Shown one piece after another: positions 17,639 to 26,896 of a DNA stretch of 64,000 bases. The stretch comes from Acidobacteriota bacterium. GTDB lineage: Bacteria; Acidobacteriota; Blastocatellia; Pyrinomonadales; Pyrinomonadaceae. The translations under genes and the position numbers were made by a program. The notes below the pieces were generated by a model. That model had not been told where the DNA came from, did not search any database, and worked only from the letters and a program-made list of their open reading frames with translations. Location of the stretch: contig QHXI01000060.1 of the NCBI GenBank assembly GCA_003222895.1, positions 1 through 64,000 on the forward strand, given 5' to 3'. Within the stretch, counting starts at the first letter, position 1. Every line of letters starts with the position of its first letter.

Positions 17639-17664
17639 AACACCTGCACTTTACCGCTCACTGA

Positions 17665-18129
17665 CTACTGCTTGTCGTAAACGGCAGTGTTCGAAACCCA
17701 TTTGCCTTGCGCGTTCTTAGCAGTGGTGGTAACAGTCCGACTCTTGCCGTTGCGTGACACGGTGATCATGCCCGTCAGAACAACCTTGCCGGCTTGCTGC
17801 TCGCGAAACCTCAACGTGCGGCTGTTGACCATCGTGTACGAACGCATATCGCCGGTCGCACTTCCAGTGACGGCGTAGTACTTGCCGTCGAACTTCCCAG
17901 TCCATTCGCTATGCACCGCACTGCCGTCGGCTGCGGTTCCGTCCACGGTGACTTTGATCGAATCGCCGGATGCTTCGTACATGACCGTGTTGTTTTTTGT
18001 CGCGCCTTTACTGAAATGTGACTTTGTTTCGTTTAACTTCCATGTGCCCATGTGCGGGCTGTCGGCTGAGGCTACGATCGCGCCGGCAAAGAACACAACC
18101 AGAGCGAGCATCATCATTTTGAGTTTCAT
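17665..18129 (-). CDS. small exported protein, lipocalin-like, unknown function
   Basis: The 154-residue protein has a signal peptide (MKLKMMMLALVVFFAGAIVASA). A beta-rich domain of about 130 residues follows, with the opening GTWKLNETKSHF typical of small lipocalin-like proteins in soil bacteria. Repeated short strands (TVMYEASGDSIKVTVDG, MRSYTMVNSRTLRFRE) fit a barrel. Such proteins are presumed periplasmic ligand binders, but no ligand is known. It is transcribed alone, converging on the tRNA region. Confidence 0.75.
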   Translation of the reverse strand: MKLKMMMLALVVFFAGAIVASADSPHMGTWKLNETKSHFSKGATKNNTVMYEASGDSIKVTVDGTAADGSAVHSEWTGKFDGKYYAVTGSATGDMRSYTMVNSRTLRFREQQAGKVVLTGMITVSRNGKSRTVTTTAKNAQGKWVSNTAVYDKQ

Positions 18130-18260
18130 AACTTCTCCTCGTCGGGTCAGCAGATTTTAGAACTGTGTGGCGCGGATTCTAGTGCTGAGCGATTTCGGCG
18201 TCAATGCGCGTCATTGAAAGCGCCCTGACTTTCAGCTTCTCTGCATATCTCAGCCACGTC

Positions 18261-18310
18261 CGCGTCTCTGTGGTGAATCATAGACTAAAGTACACTCACC
18301 GCGGAGACGC
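18261..18310. repeat. CACAGAGACAC-family short hairpin
   Basis: CGCGTCTCTGTGGTGA (18261-18276) pairs with TCACCGCGGAGACGC (18296-18310), 13 of 15 positions matching. It is a short version of the outer arm of the repeats at 1547 and 33341. It lies in the divergent gap between the lipocalin-like gene and the TPM-domain gene. Confidence 0.6.
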
Positions 18311-18419
18311 AGAGAACGCGGAGGAGGCGCTGAGAATTTCAAATTAGGATGTACCCCTGACAAGCCTCTTTGTTGTTCTTCGAACCAGGAACATAATAAC
18401 TTCGTTAAGCTATTGGAAG

Positions 18420-19298
18420 ATGACAAAACCTCGGATCTTTCAGATTGGCGTGGGAGCATTGGTTCTGCTCATAACCGCGATCGTTTCGACTTCCGGTCAG
18501 ACGGCGCAATCGCCTTTGCCGCCGCCCACCGGATACGTGAACGACTATGCCAACGTAATCGACCGAGCAACCAAACAGCAGTTAGAGACGACGCTGGCTA
18601 ATCTCGATCAGCAGCAGAAGATTCAGTTCTCAGTCGTTACGGTTGACACGACCGGGGGCCGCGAGATTTTCGATTATTCACTGGCAGTGGCCAGAGGCTG
18701 GGGCATTGGATCGAAAGACGCGCAAAAGCCAAGTCTGCTCTTGTTGGTGGCGATCAAAGATCACAAGTATTTCACTCAGGTCAGTCGCCATCTGGAAGGC
18801 GATCTTCCCGACGGGCTCGTGGGCCAGATACAACGCGAACGCCTGGTGCCCGCGTTTCGTTCGGGAGATTATGGTCGCGGGTTAACCGACACCATCAATG
18901 AATACATCACGACAGTCGCGAGCAAGAACGGCTTCAGCACCGACGCTATCTTTCCCGCGGGCACAAAACGGCCGCCTGAAGTAAAGGGCGGTCCTGGAAG
19001 TAGTCCCGCGGGCGTCTTTGGTGCAGTCTTCTTGATTTTTCTCGTCGTCATCGTCGGCGCGATCGTTGTGATTATTGCGCGGATTCGCGGCGGCCGCGGC
19101 GGTCCCAGAGGCGGTGGCGGCGGCTGGCTCACCTGGCTATTAGTCAGTTTACTATTGAACAGCGGCAGAGGATCGGGATCGAGCGGGTGGTCCGGCGGAG
19201 GCTTTGGCGGACTTGGCGGCGGCAGCAGCGGTGGCGGCTTTGGAGGTTTCGGTGGTGGTGGCGATTTTGGCGGCGGCGGCGCGGGCGGCGGTTGGTAG
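18420..19298 (+). CDS. TPM-domain exported membrane protein (YgcG-like)
   Basis: The 292-residue protein has a signal peptide (about 1-27). The TPM domain follows at about 35-160 (YVNDYANVIDRATKQQLE onward). There is a membrane helix at about 198-222 and a C-terminal tail of about 60 residues almost entirely Gly, Ser and Phe, ending GGGAGGGW. TPM proteins have been linked to photosystem II repair in plants and to envelope maintenance in bacteria; the exact role here is unknown. It is 40 bases upstream of lemA, and TPM/LemA pairing is common. The glycine-rich tail is typical of bacterial members. Confidence 0.87.
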   Translation: MTKPRIFQIGVGALVLLITAIVSTSGQTAQSPLPPPTGYVNDYANVIDRATKQQLETTLANLDQQQKIQFSVVTVDTTGGREIFDYSLAVARGWGIGSKDAQKPSLLLLVAIKDHKYFTQVSRHLEGDLPDGLVGQIQRERLVPAFRSGDYGRGLTDTINEYITTVASKNGFSTDAIFPAGTKRPPEVKGGPGSSPAGVFGAVFLIFLVVIVGAIVVIIARIRGGRGGPRGGGGGWLTWLLVSLLLNSGRGSGSSGWSGGGFGGLGGGSSGGGFGGFGGGGDFGGGGAGGGW

Positions 19299-19338
19299 CG
19301 TCCGCATGAATCGAATAGAAACTCAATAGGAGAAACCA

Positions 19339-19953
19339 ATGAATAAGACATTTCTGATCGGGCTCGGAGTCGTCGTCTTGATCGTGCTGATCATCGGCGG
19401 CGTAATGTTCGGGAGCTATAACACTCTCGTCACCAAACAGCAGAATGTAAAAGCGCACTGGTCAGAGGTCGAGAATCAGATGCAACGTCGCGCCGATCTA
19501 ATCCCGAACATCGTCGCAACGGTAAAAGGCGTGGCGGGATTGGAAGAGAGAGTCTTTACGAAGATTGCTGAAGCGCGATCACAACTGCTTTCGACGATGC
19601 AGAATCCAAACAGCACCACTGAAGATAAAATCGCCGCGGACACAAAACTGACTCAAGCGATGCGCGACGGAGGGTTGTTGGGAACCGGGGGACGCTTTCT
19701 ATCAATAGCCGAGAATTATCCGCAGCTGAAATCCAACGAGAGTTTTATGAAGTTGCAGGACGAGCTGGCGGGAACTGAAAATCGCCTGGCCACGGCACGC
19801 CGCGACTACACGCTCGCCGCCCAGGATTACAACACCACGCGCAGCCGTTTTCCAACCGTCCTGATTGCGGGCTTGATGGGATTCAAAGAGCAGCCGTACT
19901 TTCAGGCAGATGCGGGCGCGCGCGAAGCGCCGAAGGTAGACTTTAATAAGTGA
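19339..19953 (+). CDS. lemA: LemA family protein
   Basis: This 204-residue protein has an N-terminal helix ([16 protein letters not shown], about 6-24). The LemA coiled-coil domain follows, with the hallmark [20 protein letters not shown] and [16 protein letters not shown] segments. LemA proteins are membrane-anchored helical bundles of unsettled function that usually sit next to TPM-domain proteins, as here. The stop overlaps the start of the next gene (TGATG), so translation is coupled. Confidence 0.9.
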   Translation: MNKTFLIGLGVVVLIVLIIGGVMFGSYNTLVTKQQNVKAHWSEVENQMQRRADLIPNIVATVKGVAGLEERVFTKIAEARSQLLSTMQNPNSTTEDKIAADTKLTQAMRDGGLLGTGGRFLSIAENYPQLKSNESFMKLQDELAGTENRLATARRDYTLAAQDYNTTRSRFPTVLIAGLMGFKEQPYFQADAGAREAPKVDFNK

Positions 19954-20681
19954 TGGCTAACAAAACTGATTCAAAGACACTCGACACCCTGGTCGAGAAT
20001 TTGCGCGCCGCTCACGGTGATAATCTGGCGTCAATCGTCTTATACGGATCGGTTGCGGCCGGCGATCATGTCGCGGAGCATTCTGATCACAATCTGCTGA
20101 TCGCGCTGAACCGGATCGCATTGGAAGATCTGCGGCTGTCGCAAAATGCTTTGCGCGATTGGCTCAAGTCAGGCCAGCCACCGCCAGTGTACTTCACCGT
20201 TGAGGAGTTAAGCCGCGCGGCCGATGTCTTTCCCATCGAGTTCCTGCAAATGGAAAAGGCCCGCAAGATTCTCTACGGGCGCGATCCGTTCGAGTTCGTC
20301 GAAATCTCGCAGGCGAACCTGCGTCGTCAGACCGAATACGAACTCCGGACAAAATTAATTCAGCTTCGCCGCCTGTACATTCCGGCATCAACCTCAGTCG
20401 AAAAGTTGTGTGCATTGATGAGCGACAGCCTGGCCAGTTTCGCCGCGCTGTTTCGCGCTGTACTGATCCTGCATGTGCAGGAGTCGCCCGTCAGCAAGGC
20501 CGACAGCATACGTGCGACGGCGCGTCTGCTGGGGCTGAATGAATCACCCTTCGAGCAAATACTTCGGTTGAGATCAAAGAGCGGCAAACCTTTAACTGTA
20601 GCCGAAGCGAATAGCGTCTTTTCAGATTACCTGTCGCAGATCGAGCGGGTGATTGAAGCGGTTGATCGAATCGAGAGGTGA
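19953..20681 (+). CDS. nucleotidyltransferase-fold protein, probably degenerate
   Basis: The 242-residue protein begins at the ATG that overlaps the lemA stop by one base; a GTG at 19950 is also possible. The N-terminal half has the Pol-beta nucleotidyltransferase opening YGSVAAGDH...EHSDHNLLIAL. Families with this fold need D-x-D here (SDxDL); this protein has Asp45-His-Asn47, so the second metal ligand is replaced by Asn. The C-terminal half is helical, perhaps a substrate or partner domain. Coupling to lemA suggests a related envelope task, but no function is known. It may be catalytically inactive. Confidence 0.7.
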   Translation: MANKTDSKTLDTLVENLRAAHGDNLASIVLYGSVAAGDHVAEHSDHNLLIALNRIALEDLRLSQNALRDWLKSGQPPPVYFTVEELSRAADVFPIEFLQMEKARKILYGRDPFEFVEISQANLRRQTEYELRTKLIQLRRLYIPASTSVEKLCALMSDSLASFAALFRAVLILHVQESPVSKADSIRATARLLGLNESPFEQILRLRSKSGKPLTVAEANSVFSDYLSQIERVIEAVDRIER

Positions 20682-21166
20682 TATTTCGGTTCAGAAGAAT
20701 TCCGCAGAGGGACGCAAAGAAAATTCAACCGGGACATTACTGCATGAGAAGGTGGTTGTGTTTGACTCAATGCACTATCAGTCAAGGTAGCGCGCGGTGC
20801 AGAAAACGCCGTTCTTTAGCCGCCTTTCAGGCGGCTTCCCCGCAGGGTTCTTAGACCAGCCGTTTACGGCTGAGGCCAGAGGTGCGAACGAACCCAAAGG
20901 CCGTTTCAGCGGCCTTACCAATGATTGCACCCACAGTTGAAGCGCGCTAAAGCGCGCTCTTAAAGAGTGTCGTCGTCTGGCCCAGCGCTAAAATTGCTGG
21001 TCTAGGAACCCTGCGGGTAACCCATCTAAAGATGGCTTTAGCGACGCATGTTATCCTGTTCAACCGGGACATTACTCATGAGAAGACTCCAGGCCGGCTC
21101 CTTCCCCCGCCGTGTTAATATAACCATCGCCCCCGCATCCACTCGCATCTAGGTTTTCGAGACACT
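20682..21166. other. 485-base gap filled by palindromic repeat module
   Basis: No gene is seen. The gap holds the composite repeat described at 20725-21086, preceded by a half-copy of the CGCAGAGGGACGC repeat near 20702. The final 80 bases, before the lytic transglycosylase start at 21167, should contain its promoter. Confidence 0.6.
20725..21086. repeat. composite palindrome module flanked by direct repeats
   Basis: A near-identical direct repeat TTCAACCGGGACATTACT...CATGAGAAG occurs at 20725-20751 and 21059-21085, differing by two inserted bases. Between them an outer inverted repeat (CCCGCAGGGTTCTTAGACCAGC near 20840 and its complement near 20998-21019, 21 of 22 matching) encloses about six small hairpins, such as GCCGCCTTTCAGGCGGC and AGCGCGCTAAAGCGCGCT. 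The same CAGCGCTAAA and CCTGCGG words recur at 45493-45556. No reading frame of interest is present. Confidence 0.7.
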
Positions 21167-23518
21167 ATGATCACTTTTCGCAAACATCGCTTCGCATTTA
21201 TTCTCATGAGCCTCAGCACAATTTGCATCGCGCTCGCGCCGTTGCTTTTGGTCGCAAGCTGTACTTCGCTTCAGCAAACGCCGCAGGAGTTGCAGGCGCG
21301 CGAAACGTTGCGCACCATGACGCGCGGCGGCGTGCTGCCGGGCGAAGACGCGGTCGCTCGAATCGAGAAAGATTTTCCCAAGACAACCGCGGGCACCCTC
21401 GCGAAAATCGTTCATGCGCGAATCAAACTGAACGCGAAGGATTATGCCGGCGCGGCTGCCTTGATCGACGACAGCAGCGTTCGGAGTTACACGGTAATTG
21501 GCGATTACGCGCTGTGGATGAAGGCGAACGCGCTGGAGCAAGCGAATCGCCGCGTTGAAGCGCGCGCCGCCTATGAGAGTCTCGCCCGCCAGTATCCCAA
21601 TTCCCTTCGAGCGCGCGAAGCGTTGCTGCATGACGCGCAGATGTTGATGCAGGACGGACAGGCCGGCGCAGTGCCGGTTGAATTGAAATCATTAGCGGCA
21701 AAAGATGACGCCGCGGCATTGCTGCTGACGGCGAAAGCTTATGAGCAAACCGGGGATTCGACGCGAGCGCTAGCTGCTTATCGAAGAATCTATTTTTACA
21801 CGCCCGCGTCAGCAGAAGCCGCGGAAGCAGCCACAGCGATCACGCGTCTGAATTCTTCACTCTCCCCAGCGAACGCCGGCGAAGCACAGACGCGCGCAGA
21901 GAAACTATTTGCCGGCAAACGTTACGGCGAAGCTTACGACGCGTACACCACGGCGTTCACAGCTTTTCCAACCACTGCAAATTCGACAACGCAATCTCGT
22001 CGTGTAATCGCGGCTGCCAACGCGCGCAGATTCCCTGAAGCAACCGCGGCTTTGAACGCGATCCCAACGTCATCCGACTCGCGCGCCGAAGCCATGTTCA
22101 ATCTCGCGCTCGCTTACGGCCGCGCAAAGCAATGGGCGCAAGCGCGCAGCGCGGCTGACGATCTGCGAAAACAATTTCCGAGCAGCAACTGGACCACGCG
22201 GGCGTTTGTGCAGTTGGGACAAGCCGCCGAGAACAACAAAGATGATGTCAATGCGAGTTACTTTTATCGCGCCGCGGTCAACTTCTTTCCCGGCATGACG
22301 GAAGTTACGCCCGCGCAGTTCTATATTGCGTGGGCTGCACACGACGCGAAGAACTTTGCTCAATCGTCTCAATTGCTCACGGAGCACCTGGCGGTCTATG
22401 CCGGCAACAATTCGGATTTTCGCGGCAAGGCCGCTTACTGGGCCGCGCGCGACAGCGAACGCGCGGGCAAGCCAACCCAAGCGCGCGCTCTTTATGAAGC
22501 GATTCAGTTTCGTTACGACGCAAATTGGTATGGCTACTTGGCGAAGCAGCGATTGGACGATATGAACCGCAATGGTGTTGTGACTGATCTGCCTCTTAGT
22601 CACGCGCCCTTAGAATCTTTTCCGGACCCCGTGACCGGTCGAGCAATTGCGAACCTGAAAACTGTTACGGTCGCCGAAGAGACCGCAGGGCCAAATGAAG
22701 ATGAACGAATTGCGAAAGCCGATCAACTCTCGATTATCGGAACCGATGATTGGGCGCTGGATGAATTGAGCACGGCCGCATCATCCGCGCCGAACAGTCC
22801 GCGCGTTAACCTCGCCATCGCCAAAATCTATCGCGCGAAAAACGACAACGTGCAGGCGCTCAACTATCTAAAGCGCAGCTATCCCGACTATTCCCAGATG
22901 AAGCCGGAAGAGATGCGCCCCGACGAATGGGACGTGTTTTATCCGCTCGCTTACTGGGACATCATTAAGCAGGAGTCGCGCGCCCGCGGTCTCGATCCAT
23001 ATCAAGTCGCCGGTCTAATTCGCCAGGAAACAGTTTTCAACCCGCGCGCAGTTTCGTCGGCGCGAGCTTATGGCTTGATGCAACTGCTCGTTCCAACGGC
23101 GATCACGACCGCAAGACGGGTGGGAGTCGATCGAGCAATAACGATGGACTCGCTGTTCGAGCCGCGCCTGAACATTCAACTCGGCACCGCTTACTTCAAA
23201 GATCAAATCGAGAAGTACGGCCGCATCGAATACGTCGCCGCCGCTTACAATGCTGGTCCGAATCGCGTCGTTCAATGGCGCGCGTCTCTGCCTTTGCAGA
23301 TGGACGAATGGCAAGAAGCCGTGCCGTTCCGCGAGACTCGTCTTTACATTCAGGGGGTCGTGCGCAACACGCTGCAATATCGACGGCTGTACGATGATGA
23401 AGGTCGCTTCCGATCTGAAGTCGGCGCGCGCGCGATTTATCCAACGCCAAACTCAAATGCTTCGCCCGCGGATTCGACAATTCATGTGCGGCGCGTGATT
23501 GGGGAAGAGGAAGACTGA
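21167..23518 (+). CDS. lytic transglycosylase lipoprotein, Slt-like
   Basis: The 783-residue protein has a lipoprotein signal: a hydrophobic stretch at 12-30 and lipobox VASC. A long superhelical region of tetratricopeptide-like helices follows (about 50-590), then a C-terminal SLT domain. Glu621 in RQETVFNPRAVSSARAYGLMQL is the catalytic acid, and the AAYNAGPNRV motif is present. It cleaves peptidoglycan glycan strands to 1,6-anhydro-muropeptides from the outer membrane or periplasm. The order, with a ring of helices before the SLT domain, matches soluble Slt70-type enzymes. The next gene starts two bases after its stop. Confidence 0.92.
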   Translation: MITFRKHRFAFILMSLSTICIALAPLLLVASCTSLQQTPQELQARETLRTMTRGGVLPGEDAVARIEKDFPKTTAGTLAKIVHARIKLNAKDYAGAAALIDDSSVRSYTVIGDYALWMKANALEQANRRVEARAAYESLARQYPNSLRAREALLHDAQMLMQDGQAGAVPVELKSLAAKDDAAALLLTAKAYEQTGDSTRALAAYRRIYFYTPASAEAAEAATAITRLNSSLSPANAGEAQTRAEKLFAGKRYGEAYDAYTTAFTAFPTTANSTTQSRRVIAAANARRFPEATAALNAIPTSSDSRAEAMFNLALAYGRAKQWAQARSAADDLRKQFPSSNWTTRAFVQLGQAAENNKDDVNASYFYRAAVNFFPGMTEVTPAQFYIAWAAHDAKNFAQSSQLLTEHLAVYAGNNSDFRGKAAYWAARDSERAGKPTQARALYEAIQFRYDANWYGYLAKQRLDDMNRNGVVTDLPLSHAPLESFPDPVTGRAIANLKTVTVAEETAGPNEDERIAKADQLSIIGTDDWALDELSTAASSAPNSPRVNLAIAKIYRAKNDNVQALNYLKRSYPDYSQMKPEEMRPDEWDVFYPLAYWDIIKQESRARGLDPYQVAGLIRQETVFNPRAVSSARAYGLMQLLVPTAITTARRVGVDRAITMDSLFEPRLNIQLGTAYFKDQIEKYGRIEYVAAAYNAGPNRVVQWRASLPLQMDEWQEAVPFRETRLYIQGVVRNTLQYRRLYDDEGRFRSEVGARAIYPTPNSNASPADSTIHVRRVIGEEED

Positions 23519-23520
23519 CC

Positions 23521-24993
23521 GTGACTGCCGGCAACAGCAGATTTATTTTGCTTTTCTTAACGCTAATCGCGTTGGCCCCGTCTGTGCTGGTGGCCCAGGT
23601 CGAGGCTTCCTTTAGGGTTGTAAAGATCCAACCATTCGACAAAGCGGTGCCCGGAGAAATTCTTGAGCTTCGGGTCGAGGGACTGGGCGGTGGCCCTCCC
23701 GCAAAGCTTCTACCGCCGGAAGATTTTCAGGTTGAGGTTTCGCAGGACGGCGCGACCCAACAGGCTCGCCTTCGCGGGGTGCTGCCGACGCTTAGTCGTG
23801 AGCCAAACAGCGACGGCACGCCGGGCGAGATGAAGCCCTTTCAAAGTGTGAGCTTCGTAGTGCCACACGGTTTGCATCCGGGAGCTGCCCAGGTCGTGCT
23901 TGTCTACAAAGACAAGCGAGGAACTCCATCCGCGCCACCCGCGGGAACTCGAATAACTGATATGGGTTGGAGATTCGAACGCGACTCGAAGGTTCAACTC
24001 TATCTTAAGCCTTTGGTAGACCCGGATGATCCAGGCGCGGCGGTTTTGATCAAGTTCAAGCAGAGCAACCAAACTTACGACGCGACCGCGCGCGTCATAT
24101 ATGAGCCGCAACGAACCGAACGAACCGCGAGAGGCGTGGCGTTTCTTCCGCCGCGCGATTTTCTGCAAATTGAAATTCCGCCTGCGCTCGCCATGGGTCC
24201 CGCCGATATGGAGATCCGCCTGCGCGCTAATGGCGCCGAGAGCGATCCGATATCAGTTAAAGTGCAGATTAGCGATACGACTCGGTCTGCCGAGGGTCCG
24301 GTAATTAATGCACCGAGAGTTTTGAACGTCACGCCACGGAAAGTTGGCGCCGGACAGGGCTTGATGCTTTCGATTGATTACCTGCGAACGCTTAATCCTG
24401 ATCCCGCGCAGACTTTGATTTTGATCGAGCATGACACGGCTCGTTATTTCCTGAAACCTGAAAGCAACAGCGCATTGCGCATGCCCAACAAGGCGGCTGA
24501 TGCTCCGGTGATGCTGATTGTGCGACCAACGCGCGAAATAATTGGACCAGCGCAAATCCGCGTGCTCAATTCGCTTAAAGGCGAACAAGGCGGAACGAGT
24601 CCCGCAATACCGATTGAGATTGTTGATGACGTATTGCCGCCGGAGATTCTCAGCGCGAATGAATCAACCGATGCCGATCTTGCGCACCTGCGCGATACGT
24701 TCGAGATTCAGCGAGCGGCCGGGCACCCTTTCAATGCCTACGATCCGGACAGCCGTTACCTGACGATTCGCGGGCGCGGGATCGATCCGAATCCGCGATT
24801 TGTTCGAATCGTTTTAGAGCAGAATGGCCAAAGCACGGCGCTCGCGCTTGCTGATATTTCCTCGATATCTCCTGAGCTTCTGATAGTCCGCTTGCCAAAG
24901 ACGGCGACAGCGGGCCCGGCAAAGGCAAGCGTTGCAAACGTCGGGCTTGAGAGAATCAGCCAAGCCGCCGCCATTAACTTCGAACTGCATTGA
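23521..24993 (+). CDS. exported protein of unknown function with Ig/TIG-like repeats
   Basis: The 490-residue protein starts with GTG at 23521, two bases after the transglycosylase stop. It has a signal peptide (about 1-25, ending near LVAQ). The rest is beta-rich with several Ig-like or IPT/TIG-like segments, for example ILELRVEGLGGG, QSVSFVVPHGLHPGAAQVVLVYKD and LTIRGRGIDPNPRFVRIVL. No catalytic motif is evident. Its tight spacing to the transglycosylase and to the ABC permease after it implies one transcript. It is presumably a periplasmic binding or scaffold protein. I do not know the family. Confidence 0.72.
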   Translation: MTAGNSRFILLFLTLIALAPSVLVAQVEASFRVVKIQPFDKAVPGEILELRVEGLGGGPPAKLLPPEDFQVEVSQDGATQQARLRGVLPTLSREPNSDGTPGEMKPFQSVSFVVPHGLHPGAAQVVLVYKDKRGTPSAPPAGTRITDMGWRFERDSKVQLYLKPLVDPDDPGAAVLIKFKQSNQTYDATARVIYEPQRTERTARGVAFLPPRDFLQIEIPPALAMGPADMEIRLRANGAESDPISVKVQISDTTRSAEGPVINAPRVLNVTPRKVGAGQGLMLSIDYLRTLNPDPAQTLILIEHDTARYFLKPESNSALRMPNKAADAPVMLIVRPTREIIGPAQIRVLNSLKGEQGGTSPAIPIEIVDDVLPPEILSANESTDADLAHLRDTFEIQRAAGHPFNAYDPDSRYLTIRGRGIDPNPRFVRIVLEQNGQSTALALADISSISPELLIVRLPKTATAGPAKASVANVGLERISQAAAINFELH

Positions 24994-26717
24994 CCAGAAT
25001 TTCCCGTCGACAACGCTCTCGCCAGGATCACGCAAGCCGATCGCGCGGCTGGTCCGCTCGAGTTCCGCACTCTGTGATTCTGTTCGCGATCGTCGCGTTG
25101 GTGCTCGTTTATGGCGTGGTCTATCCCAACGCGCGAGTCTTCGTCGCCGCATTTCAGCATGAGGGCAACTGGTCGATCGCAAATTTCTTTGAAGTCCTAA
25201 CGCAGCGCGCGGTGATCGAGTCAGCTCTAACAAGCGTCGCTGTTTCCATTCTCACGGTTGTCTTCTGCGCATTTGTCGGGGTGCCGCTCGCGTTTCTGTT
25301 CGAGCGTTATTCATTTCCCGGGAGGCGCTTGTTCGCAACGCTGGCAGCATTACCGCTGGTCCTGCCGCCGCTCGTCGGCACAGTCGCATTTATTTTTCTG
25401 TGCGGCGAGTCGGGAATCCTCGCGCGAATCGTTCAACGCTTGTTTCATTTTTCAACCGCGCCGTGGTCGCTGCGCGGTTGGGGCGCGTTGTTGCTATTTC
25501 ACACTTACACGATATACCCGTTCTTTTACGTGCTGACCGGCGCGGGATTACAGCGCATCGACGCAGGATTGTCGGAAGCGGCGAAGACCCTCGGCGCTTC
25601 GAAACTTCGCGTCCTGTCTCGAGTAACACTGCCTCAACTGACGCCGTCGCTAATCGCCGCAGGATTGCTGACGTTCATGACTTCGATGGCTAGCTTCAGC
25701 GCGCCGCTTTTGTTTGGCGGCAACGTGCGCATGCTGACTCTGGAAATTTTCACCGCACGCCAACGTGGAGACAGCAGCGCCGCGCTCGCCGAAACAGTTT
25801 TGCTGGCGGTGATCTCGCTGGCAGCTCTGATTCTTTTTCAGCGATATGAAGGAACAAGACGATTCGCGGCCGCCGCGATGAAAGGATCGACGCGCCGTCG
25901 GGCGCCGCTGCGAAGCGGCAAAGCTCGTTTGCTTGCTGCTGCGGCGGGAATCTTTTGTAGTGTTGCGCTCGCCTTGCCAGTAGCCACGCTGATTATTGTC
26001 AGTTTTTCAAAGGACGGATCGTGGACGACGCAGACTCTGCCACCGAGCTACACGTTTGCGAACTTCGCGCGCATCGCCTTTGACGTCGACGCGCGATCAG
26101 TTTTCATAAACAGCTTGTTGATGAGCGGCATCGCGGCGATCGCTGCACTCGTTTGGAGTTTCGTCATAACTTCGCTGACGGCAACCAACCAGCCGGCGAG
26201 ATGGAAACGGGTCGTCAACCTGCTCGTGCTAATTCCGTGGGCATTGCCGGGAACGGTTGTCGCCCTATCCGTCGCCGAGGCCTACGGCCAACCGAACCCA
26301 TTGACGGGATCGTTCATCCTCGTCGGCACCTTCTGGATTTTGCCGGCAGTTTATTTTTTGCGCTTCATGCCCCTTGTCGTGCGCGCGGTGCAAGCGAGCA
26401 TGGAGCAACTCGATCGCGCGTTGGAAGAAGCGGCAAGTGTTTTGGGCGCTAGCTGGTGGCGAAGATTTTGGCGTGTGCGGCTTCCTTTGATCGCGCCGGG
26501 CGCGCTGGCCGGAACGTTGCTGGCATTCGTGATCGCGCTCGGTGAATATGTCGCGTCAGTGCTGGTGTTCACGCCGACCAATCGGCCTGTTTCAATCGCG
26601 ATCGCTTCAGCGATGCGCGATTTCAATCTGGGAACGGCGGCAGCGTATGGAGTGATTCTGATCGCGTTGATTGCTGTCGCGATGATCGTGGCGGGAAGAT
26701 TGGAACGTCGCGCGTAG
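24990..26717 (+). CDS. ABC transporter permease with two MetI-type domains
   Basis: The 575-residue protein starts with TTG overlapping the preceding stop (TTGA). Two copies of the binding-protein-dependent permease domain are fused (about 50-290 and 310-570). Each has an EAA loop (EAAKTLGASKLRVLSRVTLPQ and EEAASVLGASWWRRFWRVRLP). This layout is that of iron(III) (FbpB-type) or thiamine (ThiP-type) importers. The usual ATPase and binding protein are missing on both sides, so the partner genes must be elsewhere. Confidence 0.9.
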   Translation: MTRISRRQRSRQDHASRSRGWSARVPHSVILFAIVALVLVYGVVYPNARVFVAAFQHEGNWSIANFFEVLTQRAVIESALTSVAVSILTVVFCAFVGVPLAFLFERYSFPGRRLFATLAALPLVLPPLVGTVAFIFLCGESGILARIVQRLFHFSTAPWSLRGWGALLLFHTYTIYPFFYVLTGAGLQRIDAGLSEAAKTLGASKLRVLSRVTLPQLTPSLIAAGLLTFMTSMASFSAPLLFGGNVRMLTLEIFTARQRGDSSAALAETVLLAVISLAALILFQRYEGTRRFAAAAMKGSTRRRAPLRSGKARLLAAAAGIFCSVALALPVATLIIVSFSKDGSWTTQTLPPSYTFANFARIAFDVDARSVFINSLLMSGIAAIAALVWSFVITSLTATNQPARWKRVVNLLVLIPWALPGTVVALSVAEAYGQPNPLTGSFILVGTFWILPAVYFLRFMPLVVRAVQASMEQLDRALEEAASVLGASWWRRFWRVRLPLIAPGALAGTLLAFVIALGEYVASVLVFTPTNRPVSIAIASAMRDFNLGTAAAYGVILIALIAVAMIVAGRLERRA

Positions 26718-26727
26718 GCCTGGTTTC

Positions 26728-26888
26728 TTCGCTCCGTTAAGAGCGAGATATTTGTAGACCCATGAACCCGAAGGTTCCGATTCAGCTCCTTTAGGATCGA
26801 CATACCATTTCGCTCCTAAAGGAGCTTCATGTTGTAATTGGCTTTCGCAGACCCATAAATATTTCGGTCCTAACGGACCTCGGACCTA
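26728..26888. repeat. GCTCC-palindrome / ATATTTGTAG repeat element
   Basis: Small palindromes CGCTCCGTTAAGAGCG (26730-26745), CGCTCCTAAAGGAGC (26811-26825) and CGGTCCTAACGGACC are interspersed with ATATTTGTAGACCCA and its relative ACCCATAAATATTT. The element covers the gap before the PIG-L gene. The same palindrome-plus-TTTGTAG design occurs at 46547-46640 and 59350-59487. Confidence 0.65.
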
Positions 26889-26896
26889 AGGACTCT

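Noticed and set aside
18869-19458. Proline-rich and His/Arg-rich minus-strand frames opposite the TPM gene
   Set aside because: They are the antisense of the glycine-rich TPM tail and of lemA; composition explains them.
20725-21086. A full insertion sequence
   Set aside because: No transposase frame exists between the repeats; at most it is a non-autonomous element.
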